Below, one piece after another: positions 23,021 to 34,267 of a stretch of 64,000 bases of DNA. The stretch lies in assembly GCA_033296885.1 (NCBI GenBank), contig MU863875.1, forward strand, positions 682,001 to 746,000. Reading direction: 5' to 3'. The first letter of the stretch is position 1; every line of letters starts with the position of its first letter. The stretch comes from Triangularia verruculosa (Eukaryota; Ascomycota; Sordariomycetes; Sordariales; Podosporaceae). The position numbers and the translations under genes were made by a program. The notes under the pieces are model-generated. The model did not search any database and was not told where the DNA came from. It worked only from the letters and a program-made list of their open reading frames with translations.

Positions 23021-23953
23021 ATGCCGTCTTTCGATCGCGTCTACGGCTCATCGCCGGTTCTCGCCATGTCACCACAGGCAGTTCATCAGGGTTCGCTCGG
23101 AAAGTCTTTTCTCCAGCAACACCAAGCCATGTCGCTCAACAATGCCTATTTCGCCCGCAGTCCTCCTTCAGTCGCCGGTCGCAAAAGATCCAGAGATGAG
23201 GCTGCTGTCAATCTCGACCCCCCTGAAAAAGTTGTCGAGGCTCCCGTCATCAAGACGCCTGAGGAGGAATATGTCTATGGCCCTGGCATGACTCTCATCC
23301 GAAAGAGTGCTGGTTATGTTGCGGATGCCAGCAGCCAATCTGGCACCTGGGTGGAAGAGCAGGCCGCCAAAGAAGAAGCACGCAAGATGGAAGCTGCCGT
23401 CCTTGCTCAGCAGCAACTGTCTCAGTCCAGGCCCTCTCTCAGAAGTCACAAATCTCAACGCCTCGAAGTGAGCCGTGACGACAAGTCGCCTAGCAGGCGG
23501 TCCAGCCCTACCCGCCCTTCCTCCAGTCCCTTGCTGGGTTCGTCCGACTCCCTTGCGCAGCCCATTGTGGATGACTTCACTCTTCATCTTGGCATTGGCT
23601 GGAGTCGGATCAGCGATGACGAACATATTCAAGCTGCTGCTCGCGGCTGGGCTCGCTTCATCGACAATCACTACCCTGTCACCAACGCCAAGATTCTTCT
23701 TCAAAGCCGCGGCCTCCAATCATACCTGGTTGAAGCATCCGAAGGCTACTTTCTATTCGCCGAAAACCTTCGCCAGGGACGTCTCGTCAGCACCACGGCT
23801 GATCGCGCTCTCCAGAACCTCAAGACCTCACCTCCCGTCTTTGACGGGCCAGCCACCATGGAAGCCTCGGAGACTCATAAGCCTCTTCAGCCCACCACAT
23901 CTTTTGCGGCACACATCACCCCCGTCACCTCAATTGAGATTGACATGAACTAA
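23021..23953 (+). CDS. hypothetical protein, 310 residues, uncharacterised
   Basis: I do not recognise a named family. The single open frame of 310 residues begins MPSFDRVYG. It has a basic GRKRSRDE motif (about residue 55, a possible nuclear signal), then a conserved-looking block EEEYVYGPGMTLIRK-SAGYVADASSQSGTWVEEQ (about 85-115), an Ala/Gln/Glu helix, a Ser/Arg-rich linker (about 140-185), and a helical domain with aromatic positions (FTLHLGIGWSRIS, AARGWARFIDNHY, YLVEASEGYFLFAENLRQGRL). That last part looks globular. There is no signal peptide or transmembrane segment. A long pyrimidine-rich leader precedes it. Codon use and the lack of stops in a dense 930-nt frame support coding. Confidence 0.78.
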   Translation: MPSFDRVYGSSPVLAMSPQAVHQGSLGKSFLQQHQAMSLNNAYFARSPPSVAGRKRSRDEAAVNLDPPEKVVEAPVIKTPEEEYVYGPGMTLIRKSAGYVADASSQSGTWVEEQAAKEEARKMEAAVLAQQQLSQSRPSLRSHKSQRLEVSRDDKSPSRRSSPTRPSSSPLLGSSDSLAQPIVDDFTLHLGIGWSRISDDEHIQAAARGWARFIDNHYPVTNAKILLQSRGLQSYLVEASEGYFLFAENLRQGRLVSTTADRALQNLKTSPPVFDGPATMEASETHKPLQPTTSFAAHITPVTSIEIDMN

Positions 23954-25838
23954 ACATTTATTTGCGATTTACGGTCTTTTTATGGCGTTGGGGAATTGGA
24001 CTCCTTTGGGCGCAGCTTCTGGTGAAGTGTTGCGTGGTTGGTATGGCGTTGAACCTGGCAGCGCCGATGCGATCTCTTCGACCATAACGGTTTATTCGTC
24101 TGATTTTTTCAAGGAATATTGGGGTTCAAAAGGTAATCGGGGATCTCGAGGCAATTTTCATTTCAGCCGTGTGTTTTTTTAACCAATGAAGTGTATTACT
24201 ACTAGCAAGCAATCGAATTGCCATCAAACTATTACTCGCTGTTCATGGATATAGCTGGATTTTGTGAATGTGAATGAATCTTGAAGCTTTTCGACTCGAG
24301 TCACGCTGCGCAGATGAGACGAGATGGTTCAGGTGACAAATGTCAGTTTTGGCTGATTGAGTTTTGGTAGTTGCGTTGGTGTGCGGTGCCATCCCTTCTC
24401 TGACGACACGTTGTGGATAGGCAGCTAATGGTTGGAAAGATGGGGTTTATAGCTTCAAACATGGTTAGAAGGGCCTTTTGAGGATAGTTAATAGCCTCTA
24501 AAATTATTTCAAAGCCGGTCGAGTATCTTATCTCGATTCTCTACATTTTCCTTGTATAGCGTGCTAGAATGCGGGGACATCTAGTGACAGCTGATGGCAA
24601 TCGAAAAACAACACCAGAGACAAACTATCGAGACGACAAACATCGATTCTGAACATAATCTCGTCTCTGCTTATCTTTGTCCTACCACCACTTCAGGTCC
24701 GTTCCGATTGTATCGACTACAGGATGACATGCCGGAATCGGGAGCCAGGCGGGCGAGCCCAGCAGGTTTGCGCTCACGCTACTGACCAACTTTACACCGC
24801 GTACCGAAACGGGAATATGGAAGTGCTGGAATCTGGGAACGCAAAAAGGCGGACAGGCATCCAAGGCCACAAACATGCTGTGAGCGGTGGGCTTGATAAA
24901 GAAAGAGCAACGCGGGGACGACGCGCTGCATGATATGCGGGCTTGCAGCAGAAAGACGTGCATTACCTATCCGGCCCCTATGTGTCGACGAGAGGGTAAA
25001 CAACAACAGAAGCCTGTTGTTTTTCCTTTGTTTCATGTCTTCCTTTTCTCAGACGGTCTCTCTATGGTCTTTCCATATGGTTTATCTTGGACCAGTCCCT
25101 TGTCGCGACAACAGTCAACCTAGGTCAGGTTGGCCGTCACCTCACCACCAATCGCTTGCTTGCCTTGGAGGGTTCGGCAGAGAAGACCTAGAGCTGTCCA
25201 CACTCACCCATTGCCCTGGTGGTGGCGAAACCCGGGGCTCTGCGAGAAAGTGCAGCTCTGCTCTCTTCCTCTCTTCCCACTTGATTTCGTTCGCCGTCGA
25301 CAACCGGGGCGGGACTGGTGGGCTGGAAACGCAGAACAAGAAAAACACCGCCTCACAACCTTGTCGTTGCCTCGACTTGCCGAGTCCACAGTCACAAGCT
25401 CAGGGAGATAGCACCTGGGCACGTCCCCTGTCTTTTTTTCCCTCTCTTGCGCCATCGTCAACAAGGGATCGGAATACCTGCTTTTCCACCTTTGTTTCCC
25501 CTTTGCATTGTTTGTTTTGTTTTTGATCTTACTTGGAGCACTCACCTCAGGCGCGCACGCGCACCAAACAACATCGCCCGCTGCCTGCAGTCTCGACCCC
25601 TCTTGGTGCAACCACTCACCCTCCAAGCTTGCCGGCCGGGTGCCAGCTGTCAGAGGAGCCCACGCCGACAGCAGTGACATCGTTCGTAGGAGGCAGCCAG
25701 GGGAGCAAGGACAGAGGGAATACTAGCCGGAAACCATTTTATTATCGTCGCACGAGGGTATAACAACGGCTCGAGTAAGAGGAAGAGGGGGGAAATCAAC
25801 AGACACCCGGGATTTTTGGCACACCTCCGCCAGCACCC
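23954..25838. other. intergenic, 1.9 kb, no gene recognised
   Basis: Only short or overlapping frames occur on both strands (for example 24930-25526 + and 25204-25680 - over the same DNA). The right 0.8 kb is probably promoter and leader of the BTB gene. Confidence 0.5.
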
Positions 25839-27728
25839 ATGGTGTCGCATCACCGCGACGGGCCGACGTCTCTGGCACTGCGGGGGACGTCATCCGCTGT
25901 CGAGGCAAGCGACCGAAGGAGAGAGACGGGCCCCCCTCGAGCGGCAGCTTCACATGTCTCGTCGCGCTCGAGGCGCTACAATCGGTCTCACGCCGGTGGA
26001 ACCTCTTTCGTACCGCAGAACGAATTCCCTGTATTCAGTCACAGCGGCGATGTCGAAATCATTGTGCGTGTCGCATCCGGCCACGAGAATCGATACCTCC
26101 TTCACCGGCACACCCTGACCCGATGCTCCGGCTTCTTCGAGGCCAGCACCAGCAACGAATGGTCGCGCGCTCAAACCGTCCCCGAGAACACACCTCCGTC
26201 ATTACCACCACCACCGACTGCCGGCGCAATCGAGGGAGTCAAATCGTCAGGGGCGTTGCAGCAGGGCGGACAGTTGACAAGGATAGATGGCCAAGGGATT
26301 GTGGGAAGTCATGATGCGGGTGCGGTTGGGAAGCCACCCTCCACATCGCTGACGCCGGTGAAAAAGAGATGGAGATATGAACTGGACTTTGGGTCAGGGG
26401 AAGACGATATTCCCATGCTGGTGCAAAAGGAAGAACGAGGGCCGCCTCCAACGACCAACTCGTTGTTTGGCGGACCGCCACCATCACACTCGTCCAGCAG
26501 ACATCATGGCAGCAAATCAGCGTCTCACTCCTTCTTCCGATCAGTTGCCAACCTAAGTCTTTCGTCGTCTGGCAACCATGGCCCATCTCTCCCACCGCCA
26601 ACCCCAGCCGAAGAGGACCTCCTTCGCGACTACGATAACCTGTTCAGAATCATGTACAACTACGCACCTACCCTCGACCCGATAAACATAGCAGATGCCT
26701 ACATCCAATGCAAGGCACTGCTCAACCTCGCCGACCAATACGACGCCCTCGCCGTCGTCGGCCCTCGAGTCGACCACCACATGCTCCAGTTCCAGTCCCG
26801 GCTGTGGAAGCAAATCGCGAAATATCCTATTTCTTACCTCAGGCTGGGCTACCTCGCCCGGTCAAAAGTCATGTTCCAGGAAGCGCTAGTCCACGTCGTC
26901 GGCCAATGGCCGGCCGGCGAGCGGTCTATTCGAGCGGCCTTCCCAGAGTCGGTAATAGACATCATCGAAGACAAGGTCGACGAGCTAGAGGAAACCGTCT
27001 CGCGGATAGAAGCCCGGCTTTTTCGTCTGACGCTCACCAACCGCTCATCTGGCGAAAGAGTCTCCCCGGGGACGAACTACCTCGACTGGCTGGCCGTGAG
27101 TTTATTCCGCACCTGGCTGGCGGACAACACCACCCCTCCACCCCCGCCCCCTCCTCCCCCACCGCCACCGGAGCAACGAACAGGACGGTCTTCTCGAACA
27201 GCTCTTACGAATGGCAACTCGGGCGGCAGCAGCGGCAGGCATAGAAACAACTCTAGCTCGTCGTCTTCATCCTCCGCAGCGGGGGCACTGGTCCCTTCTA
27301 GCAACACAAACGGTACCGCCCAGAGAAACGTGCACTTCCACCCGCCGACGCCCGCGCTCCCGCCGTTGGCCACGCTGGGGAGGACGTATAGGATACTGGG
27401 GGGGAGCGGCTCGGGGGGGAGTGAGAAGGGGTACCTGACTCATGACGAGTGCAAAAGGTTTCTGAAGCTGACGCCGGATCTGTACTCGAGGGATAACCTG
27501 AGGAGGTTTGAGAAGAGGATTGACGAGCTGAAGGCGATGGCGAGGGAGGTGGTGAGGCCGCTGATGGGGAGCGGGCTGGAGCTGGAGCTGCAGGGGGGAG
27601 GGGCGGTGGGGTATTTGACTTGTACGAGGGTGGGAGAGAGGGATTTGCCTTGGGTTGGTGGTGGTGGTGTTGGTGTTGGTGTTGGTGGCGGTGGTGGTGG
27701 TGGGGGAGGGTTGGTTAGGTATGATTGA
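25839..27728 (+). CDS. BTB/POZ-domain protein with a split BTB domain and low-complexity tail
   Basis: A 629-residue single-exon protein. A BTB/POZ core starts at about residue 67 (GDVEIIVRVASGHENRYLLHRHTLTRCSGFF, then EASTSNEWS). The domain is interrupted by about 140 residues rich in Pro/Gly/Ser/His. It then continues with helices typical of fungal BTB proteins (LLRDYDNLFRIMYN, INIADAYIQCKALLNLADQYDAL, VGPRVDHHML). Next come a helical region (RLWKQIAKYPISYLRLGYLARS, IDIIEDKVDELEETV), twelve prolines, a Ser/Asn tract, a second folded segment (GYLTHDECKRFLKLTPDLYSR) and a Gly/Val-rich end. It may be a substrate adaptor or nuclear scaffold; no Kelch, MATH or zinc-finger partner domain is visible. 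The start at 25839 is the first Met in the frame and could be later. Confidence 0.85.
   Translation: MVSHHRDGPTSLALRGTSSAVEASDRRRETGPPRAAASHVSSRSRRYNRSHAGGTSFVPQNEFPVFSHSGDVEIIVRVASGHENRYLLHRHTLTRCSGFFEASTSNEWSRAQTVPENTPPSLPPPPTAGAIEGVKSSGALQQGGQLTRIDGQGIVGSHDAGAVGKPPSTSLTPVKKRWRYELDFGSGEDDIPMLVQKEERGPPPTTNSLFGGPPPSHSSSRHHGSKSASHSFFRSVANLSLSSSGNHGPSLPPPTPAEEDLLRDYDNLFRIMYNYAPTLDPINIADAYIQCKALLNLADQYDALAVVGPRVDHHMLQFQSRLWKQIAKYPISYLRLGYLARSKVMFQEALVHVVGQWPAGERSIRAAFPESVIDIIEDKVDELEETVSRIEARLFRLTLTNRSSGERVSPGTNYLDWLAVSLFRTWLADNTTPPPPPPPPPPPPEQRTGRSSRTALTNGNSGGSSGRHRNNSSSSSSSSAAGALVPSSNTNGTAQRNVHFHPPTPALPPLATLGRTYRILGGSGSGGSEKGYLTHDECKRFLKLTPDLYSRDNLRRFEKRIDELKAMAREVVRPLMGSGLELELQGGGAVGYLTCTRVGERDLPWVGGGGVGVGVGGGGGGGGGLVRYD
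27135..27170 (+). repeat. 12-codon polyproline tract in the BTB gene
   Basis: Mixed CCN codons encode 12 prolines in a row. Codon variety argues that selection keeps the proline run. Confidence 0.85.
27654..27710 (+). repeat. GGT/GTT coding microsatellite (Gly/Val tail)
   Basis: Near-perfect GGT with interspersed GTT triplets encode the last Gly/Val stretch of the BTB protein. It is expansion-prone and likely length-variable. Confidence 0.8.
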
Positions 27729-29023
27729 GACGATGGGACAGGAGCCTGGTGCTCTCTCTTTGATGAAGTAGATTGTTGGGCATGAAAAGAGATGTATGTT
27801 GAAATGATTTGTAACGAGTTTAGGAATACGGATGAGGAGGATTGGGAGGGAGGGAAGCATTTGTGTTTTTGGTAGCTTAGGGACTGCAGGTTCTTGTTTT
27901 TTTTTTGTTTCTGTTTCGAATGTTGAGGATACCCTTTTTTGTTTGTTTCTTTCTTGTATACATGATACATCATTGGTTTCGCCTTTTTTACCGTACATTG
28001 AAAGTTTGCATGGGATATAGTCTTCTATTTGTGATGCTTTCATATATGGCTGGCCTACTACTTCGATGTCATTTAAACTGTCTACTGACCTCTCCCTCCA
28101 TCGGGGAAGACATGGAGACACAACCCACCCACACCAACGCGCCAATAAGATCACGAGGTCACATCAACCATCTCAGGTGGCACACAAAACCATCACAAGG
28201 TCGATCAGGACCTCCAAGTAGGTAGGCAAAAATTGAGAGTAAAAAATCGAGAGTAAAAAACCATCAATTATCTTCTAGTCTTGGCAACAAAAAATGTACC
28301 TCACCATCAAACCTCCTCTCTCATCGACATTAAATTTCTCCGAGGAAGTCTGCAGGCGAGAGCACCGTGACCCCTTCTAAAAGGTCAAAGTGCAGGGTTT
28401 GCTCTTCGCCAATTGTTTACCTCGAAAGCCGTGAGAGAAATACCGTGCTAACGAGGAGATAATATGGCGGACATGTTTTGTCACACAAAATCTACAATTA
28501 TTGCTTGCTTGCTTACTGACCGTTGACGAGACACCCTGATCTAACATGGTCATCAGTCAGTCTCGTCGACATAGACTACGAGCCTAAAAAGGTTAGTCAA
28601 ACAACGAAATCGAGGCAGTAATATGCTGCTGTGACAAGCCTCCTTCAGTCAAAAAGGCAGAAAATGCAAAGAGACAGATGTGGCTTCGGGATAAACCTCC
28701 CATGGAACAATAATCACATCATCTTGACGACAGTGAAAATTGGCCATTGAGAACAAAAAATGTCTCGATTCGTTGATTCTGTCTCTGTCCCTCCCCTCAC
28801 GCCGGTGAGGTGGTGTGGTTTGAATGTCATCTAGATCCGTCCCTTTTTCCCCCATGCCAGTTGTCCCCAAAGTGAATCGCAAGCAACCGAAAGACGCCAG
28901 AAGCCAATCGAGATTGTTGTCGTCGAGAGAAAGGAAGGGGGGTATCGAATCTCGACCAGCCGAACCGAGAAATTCTTGTGGTTATTTGTTTTTTTTTTGC
29001 ATTCAAGGTTGGGTTGTCACCGC
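27729..29023. other. intergenic between convergent BTB gene and rpl26
   Basis: This AT-rich 1.3 kb contains the 3' UTRs of two convergent genes. I see no gene. Confidence 0.6.
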
Positions 29024-29571
29024 TTAAGCAGTGGCAGCGGCCTTGGGCTTGGAAGCCTCACGGCCGGCCTTGATGCGCTCAAGGATGGCCTCACGGTCCT
29101 TGTCGAGCTTGAGCTTGGTGATGACCACGTTGGAGGGGTGGATGCCGAGGGGGACGGCGGCACCGGTGGCCTTCTCGCGGACGACGCGCTCGACGTGGAT
29201 GACGTACTTGAGGCGGTAGACGGAGGTGACCTTGCCCTCCTTGTCCTTCTGGGAGCCGCGAACGATGGTAACCTCGTCGTCCTTGCGGATGGGGATGGAG
29301 CGGACCTATTTTCGACCTGTCAACACCTAATTCTTGTTTTCGGTGACAAAAAAAGCCGCAAAAACATACGTTGTACTTCTCACGGAGCTCCTTGGAGAGG
29401 GGAGCGCTCATGATGTCGCGACGAACGCTGGAAGGCGCAGAGAAGTGGGCCTTGCGAGACTTGCGTCTCGAGGACGAAATGTCTGCACCGATTGTTAGTT
29501 TTACCGCGGTTGAATTCGAATTGCCGATGATGATGATGAGGATGGCACTCACTGGCAGAGACCTTGGCCAT
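29024..29571 (-). CDS. rpl26: 60S ribosomal protein L26 (uL24), 3 exons
   Basis: Large-subunit ribosomal protein near the exit tunnel and an early 60S assembly factor. Exons 29571-29553 (19 nt), 29482-29370 and 29305-29024 give 137 residues. Exon 1 encodes only MAKVSA plus one base. The text SSSRRKSRKAHFSAPSSVRR-IMSAPLSKELREKYN, then RSIPIRKDDEVTIVRGSQKDKEGKVTSVYRLKYVIHVERV (the KOW motif) and GIHPSNVVITKLKLDKDREAILERI, matches the eukaryotic family along its whole length. Its C-terminal Ala/Lys extension (KPKAAATA) is usual. The small first exon and two introns near the start are common for fungal ribosomal protein genes. Confidence 0.97.
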
Positions 29572-30502
29572 TGTGACGGATCGTTGGGCGACTTGGACAA
29601 GGAGTTTCGGTTGCTTGATTGATCACCGTGATCTTGACGGGGGAGAAAATAAAAAGGCGAGCTCTTGTGGGTTTTCGTCAAAGTTTTGGCGAGCCCTGTG
29701 TGCGGGCTAGGCTGACCGCCTGCCAAAGCGGGACTGACGGGTGGCAGAATCTGGGAGCTCTGGGTGAAGCCAGCTGCTAGAAAGTGGGGCACTCGAGGTC
29801 AACCGCGACCTGCAGGCTTGCATCAAAGAGGAGCTAGAGAGAACGTGCCTCGAGTTGCGAAGGTGAAAGGAATAAGTTCATCGTTGATATCCAAGGTATG
29901 ATTGGAGCAGATTTACTCTATGGATGTTCACTTCGGTTTGCTGTCTATAGCTGATGATTCACTCCTTACCTCACAAATCACAGCCACATCTCATAATCAT
30001 TGCACCTCAATATTCATCTTGAACTGTATTTGAATTACTCCCCCATCACCCCTTCAACACACAAAAAAATATACCACCAACAAGATATTCTAGCCCTTAC
30101 ACCTATACCTCCCTACATTGTAAATACCCTCCCATAGCTATCCAGCCTCAACTCCCTTCTTTTTATAATATAATCAAACCCATGTAAACCAACCAACACC
30201 CCCTCCGCCACCGCATCCTTTCCCCCAAAAACCAGATAACCTGACGCCTCGCCATGCCAATTGTTGTAAGTTGTGTGCCCCTTTGTAATCGAGAGAAGAT
30301 ACCGCCAATCCATGCCATGCAAAAAGAAAAAAAAGAGCCGAATAAAACAAACAAGAAGAACGAAACTTGCTTTTCCTGCCCTGGGGTATATCCAAACCAA
30401 ACCACGCAGCCAGCAGCAAAAACAAACAGTAAAAACACACACCAGAACCATACAATCCATTTGTACAGGGTAGAGCGTACACCGTCGTCTCCCAAACGAG
30501 GA
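29572..30502. other. intergenic: rpl26 promoter and sfi1 3' side
   Basis: The right part is A-rich on + (sfi1 3' UTR). Frames at 30113-30654 (-) are Phe/Leu/Trp-rich and overlap in all phases; I do not accept them as genes. Confidence 0.55.
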
Positions 30503-33500
30503 CTATTGATCCTCCGCACTAGCTTCGCTAATATCAGCAAACTCGACTCTCGTCCGCAAGGTGCTTCCCCTGAACGGCGGCTGCCCCAGCCTTGACCTGA
30601 TCCCAGGTGTGGTTCCGAGACTGCCGTTTGCACCATACTCACTCCGTAATCCACGTTCCAATGGACTCGGAAGAATGGCAGAGGGTGTGGTCGTGGGTCG
30701 ATAACCCAAGGGTCGCAGGGTACTGGTTCTCCGTGTAGGAGTGCTCATGAAGCCCGGATCGTTGATCTCTGCATCGGGCAAGAAGCTCGTTTCGTCGAAT
30801 TCGAGCATTGGTCCTAGATTTCTCGAGCGTGTAGAGAAGCGAGCCGAGGGCGGTGGGTTGCGTCCAAGCTGGGAGACGGTTGGAACACGAGGTGTTTCCG
30901 GGTAGGCAGGGCGGGATGGCCGAGTACGGTCGGGCAGCGTGCTGGAGTTGAAGGTTGCAAGCTGGCTGACCGTGAAGCCGGCTGGACCAAGAGTATCGTC
31001 TCCACTGCCATAGGCTCGAGCCCTGGTGCTGCGACGGGACATTATGCTGGCTCTTGGATCAAGCTGCGTCATCTCTGGGTTGGCTTGCTGTTGCCAGTCA
31101 TCCAATATCTGACTGCACCATCGCTTGTCGTTCCTGTCCTGGACGGTCAGAGCCATTTGGTTTCTGCTTGTCTGCTGCAGCGACACAAACTCCCAAGCCT
31201 GCCAGCATTGACCAAGAGTCTTGTCCTCGTCATAGTTGATGGCATACTCGGCATTCGCCTGAGCTTCGTGCAACTCCTCTATCCAATGGTTGCAATAGAC
31301 CTCCAATTCGGCGTCCACGGCAACATCGTGCATATCTCCCGCCATTCTCGCAACTTCAACCCAGTGGTTAAGTTGACCATTGATATCCTCACTCTCATAG
31401 TGAATGTTGGTATCATGAGCATAACGGCCAGTGTCGACATGATCCCCAGCAGAGTGAAACCACCAATCCAAGCAAGAATTTGCAAGCTTGACCTTGTAAT
31501 CGCGTCGAAACTGCCGCAGTGAGCTCATCAACCTTTCCCTCCTCTTTTGCTCCGCAATAACCGGCCACTTGTCCAGCGTGCCAATCGCACGGAAGCGCCT
31601 GGCCATGACGTCGGCTTGTCTCCCAGCGCGACGATCCCTTTCCAAAATGGCCCAGTGATAATCCAGCCAGCCATCCACAATCGGCCTACAAGTGCGGAAG
31701 ATATTGACCACATCTGCATTCCGGCGATGCCTCCACGCCACTCCCACGTCCAGCGCCATCAACCACTCATCCAGCACGTCACCCCACACATAATACTTGT
31801 CCATGTCGCGGGCTTTTCGCAGTTCGATGGCTCGTTCATTGCGCGCCCTTGCCCCTGCGGCCTGCAGAGCACTCAAAGTCCCCCGCATCGTCAACTCGGT
31901 AGTATACCGCCTATAGAAAGCGAGACGCTCCTCGTTCGCCCAATGCGCTAGCACGTCAAACTTTGTAAAGCTATCATCTCGTTCGGTGAACATCTTGAGC
32001 TTCGCCGCATTGTCCCAGTACGTGAGAGGATCTCTGAGCAGAACTGAGTCAGCATCTTCGGCGTCTTGAATGGCCGCTTGAAGGGCCGAATACCACGTAT
32101 CCAAAACGTGATACCTTGTATCTTCCTCGTCGGCATCCTGATACCATCTCAGAAGTTTATTGAGCCTCGCCTGCTCTTGCCAGTAAGACAAGGTCCCGCG
32201 GCATTCCTGTCTCAGGGTTTCCACTATGGCTTCCGTGGCAGTGTCCTGGAGATAGAGGGTCTCTTCGTGCCAGATACCAGTTGCCTCGTCGAGAACAAGT
32301 CTCTCGTCCACATCAATGGCTAACTCGTGTTGGTCCATAGCGACATTGGCCCTATCGAACCAAGTACGCAGACTGATCTTAGTGATCCGAGTGGACCAGA
32401 GGGTATCCGCAACGCGCATCTTCTGTGTTTCCTGCATGACATCCAGACACTCCTTGCTGAGCGCTTGCTGATCCATCTTGATCGCCACCCTATGGCGAAC
32501 CTCGGAATGGAGAGTACTCTGTCCCCATTTTTGCAGCGCATGCATCAGGATGAAGTTGGTCACCTTGGTCTCGTCCTCAATGAGCTGCTGGCGCCAGGCT
32601 TCGAATGCCTTCTTGCGCACGAGATGTCTTCGGGCTACCGCAGTCCGGTCGCGCTCGTCCAGGGAAAAGTCGTGCCAGTACGCAAGCGTGTTTCGAACAG
32701 TGTAAATTTCGTAGACCCTTTTTGCGCGCCTTTCCATGCGCTCGGTGTACTCCCGGTGCTCGACAAATGCCTGAATGTTGGCCTGTTCCTCCAAAAGGGC
32801 CCAGTATTCCTCTTTCCAGACCTCGAGAACCTCATTTTTGATATCGCGGTCGTCCACATCTTCTGCTATGGCCAACAGTTCACAATTCGTATCCTTGGCG
32901 ATCCTAAAATAATATTTCCAAGAACTGATGGCATCCTTGAGGAGTTTCTCGTCCTCGGCCATTTTGAGCTGCGCCAATTTCGCCTCCAGGGCTTGGATAT
33001 CCACGGCGGAACGATCTCCATGGGACAATGCGGAAGATTCTTGCTGTCGGGGTCGGTCGTCGTCCTGGGTTGGAGCGGTGGAATCGCTCACACGTCGTAC
33101 TCCGTTGATGATGTTGTCAGATCGAGGCGAGTCGTACACCGGCTCAGTATCCGCGATGGTGGAAGGGGACGCGGTTCGTCCTCTGTTGATACCGTTTCCG
33201 GCAGTGGTCGCATGTGGCTGGGTACTTCCGAAACCACGTGGATGATTGACTGCCTCTTTTATTGGAACATGTGCGCGAAAGTGCGCTGGAATGTGCGGCC
33301 CGGCTTGTTTGGGTCGCCAATCTTCTACCGCATTTTCAGGCGCGTCTTCCAGCTCGCCATTGCCCGCTTGTTCGTTTTCCCTTCGCCAATTCGTAATGCG
33401 CCGTAAGGCTTCCCTATCCCCCGCGGCTTCCCTCTTGGCCGGGGTCCTATTCTTGAGACTTTCCTTTGTCTTTGTTTTGAGCACCGGTTGTGGGTCAGCG

Positions 33501-34267
33501 TGGATCGCCCTGCCATCCCTTCCCAAGCGGCTGAATGGGCGCGTTGATTCGTCGTCCGATTGGTGGCGCGCTGCCTCGTCCAGAAAAGATACTGAATGAC
33601 TCCTAGGCCGTGATCGCGCGCGGACAGGCAGCTCATAGGTTCCCTCGTCCGACACCACGGTTCTATCACTCCGGCGCGAGATGGAGCTATGTCTGCGCGG
33701 CCTTTGCGGAGGCAACTGTTGTCGGCGAGGGGTGGTGCCAAGTTCAAATTCCACCGTCGTCTCTTCCTCGGTGAGGGGAAAAGATCGAAGCGATTCGGGT
33801 CTGGCGGGTGGACTGCTCGGAACAAACTCAAGTTTGATACCCATTCCTTCTAAGACGGTTCTAAACTTGTCGCTGAGCGTCTCCCCCGATCGCTGCCCCC
33901 CAATCTTAAAGATGAGGCGCGAGATGTGGGAGGGAGGGTCATCTGGATCGTAGCCATGGCTGGGGAGGATCTCCTCTGCCGCGCGGAAGAGGGCTTCTGT
34001 GGGTAGTTTGTCTCGTTCTGGTAGAGTAGGGAAGATGGACTCTCCCAATGCGACGATCTCGTGTATAAGCTCAATGTCTGGACCGCGAGAGTGAGGTTAG
34101 CGGGGCCGTCTCGGAGGCGCAATGGTTACAACAGCTTCTCAAGACAACCCACCTTCATCTGAATACGGCTCATGGAGCTGACTGCTGTTGACAAACGTGT
34201 TGGAAGAAGAAGGAAGCGGAGGCCCAGCCCTGCCGTCTCGGAGGGGCAGAGAGGAGTGAGGCGGCAT
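30503..34267 (-). CDS. sfi1: Sfi1-type centrin-binding spindle pole body protein, 2 exons
   Basis: Half-bridge scaffold of the spindle pole body that binds centrin (Cdc31) through tandem helices and is needed for pole duplication. Exons 34267-34153 and 34077-30503 (donor GTGGGT, CCAG acceptor) give 1,229 residues. The N-terminal block YSDEDIELIHEIVALGESIFPTLP is completed only by joining the two exons and matches the family start. A disordered region (about 100-370) with SP sites follows. Then about 19-20 repeats of roughly 30-35 residues, each with a Leu/Ala-x-x-Trp core, run from about 400 to 1020, for example DAISSWKYYF, VLEVWKEEYW, TLAYWHDF, AFEAWRQQL, ALQKWGQS, PLTYWDNAAK, CLDWWFHSA, QAWEFVSL. 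The C-terminal about 200 residues are Ser/Thr/Pro/Arg-rich with SP sites, a likely phospho-regulated tail. Confidence 0.93.

Noticed and set aside
32327..33406. 359-residue + strand frame
   Set aside because: Antisense to the sfi1 repeat region; Trp-repeat codons and GC bias explain the lack of stops.
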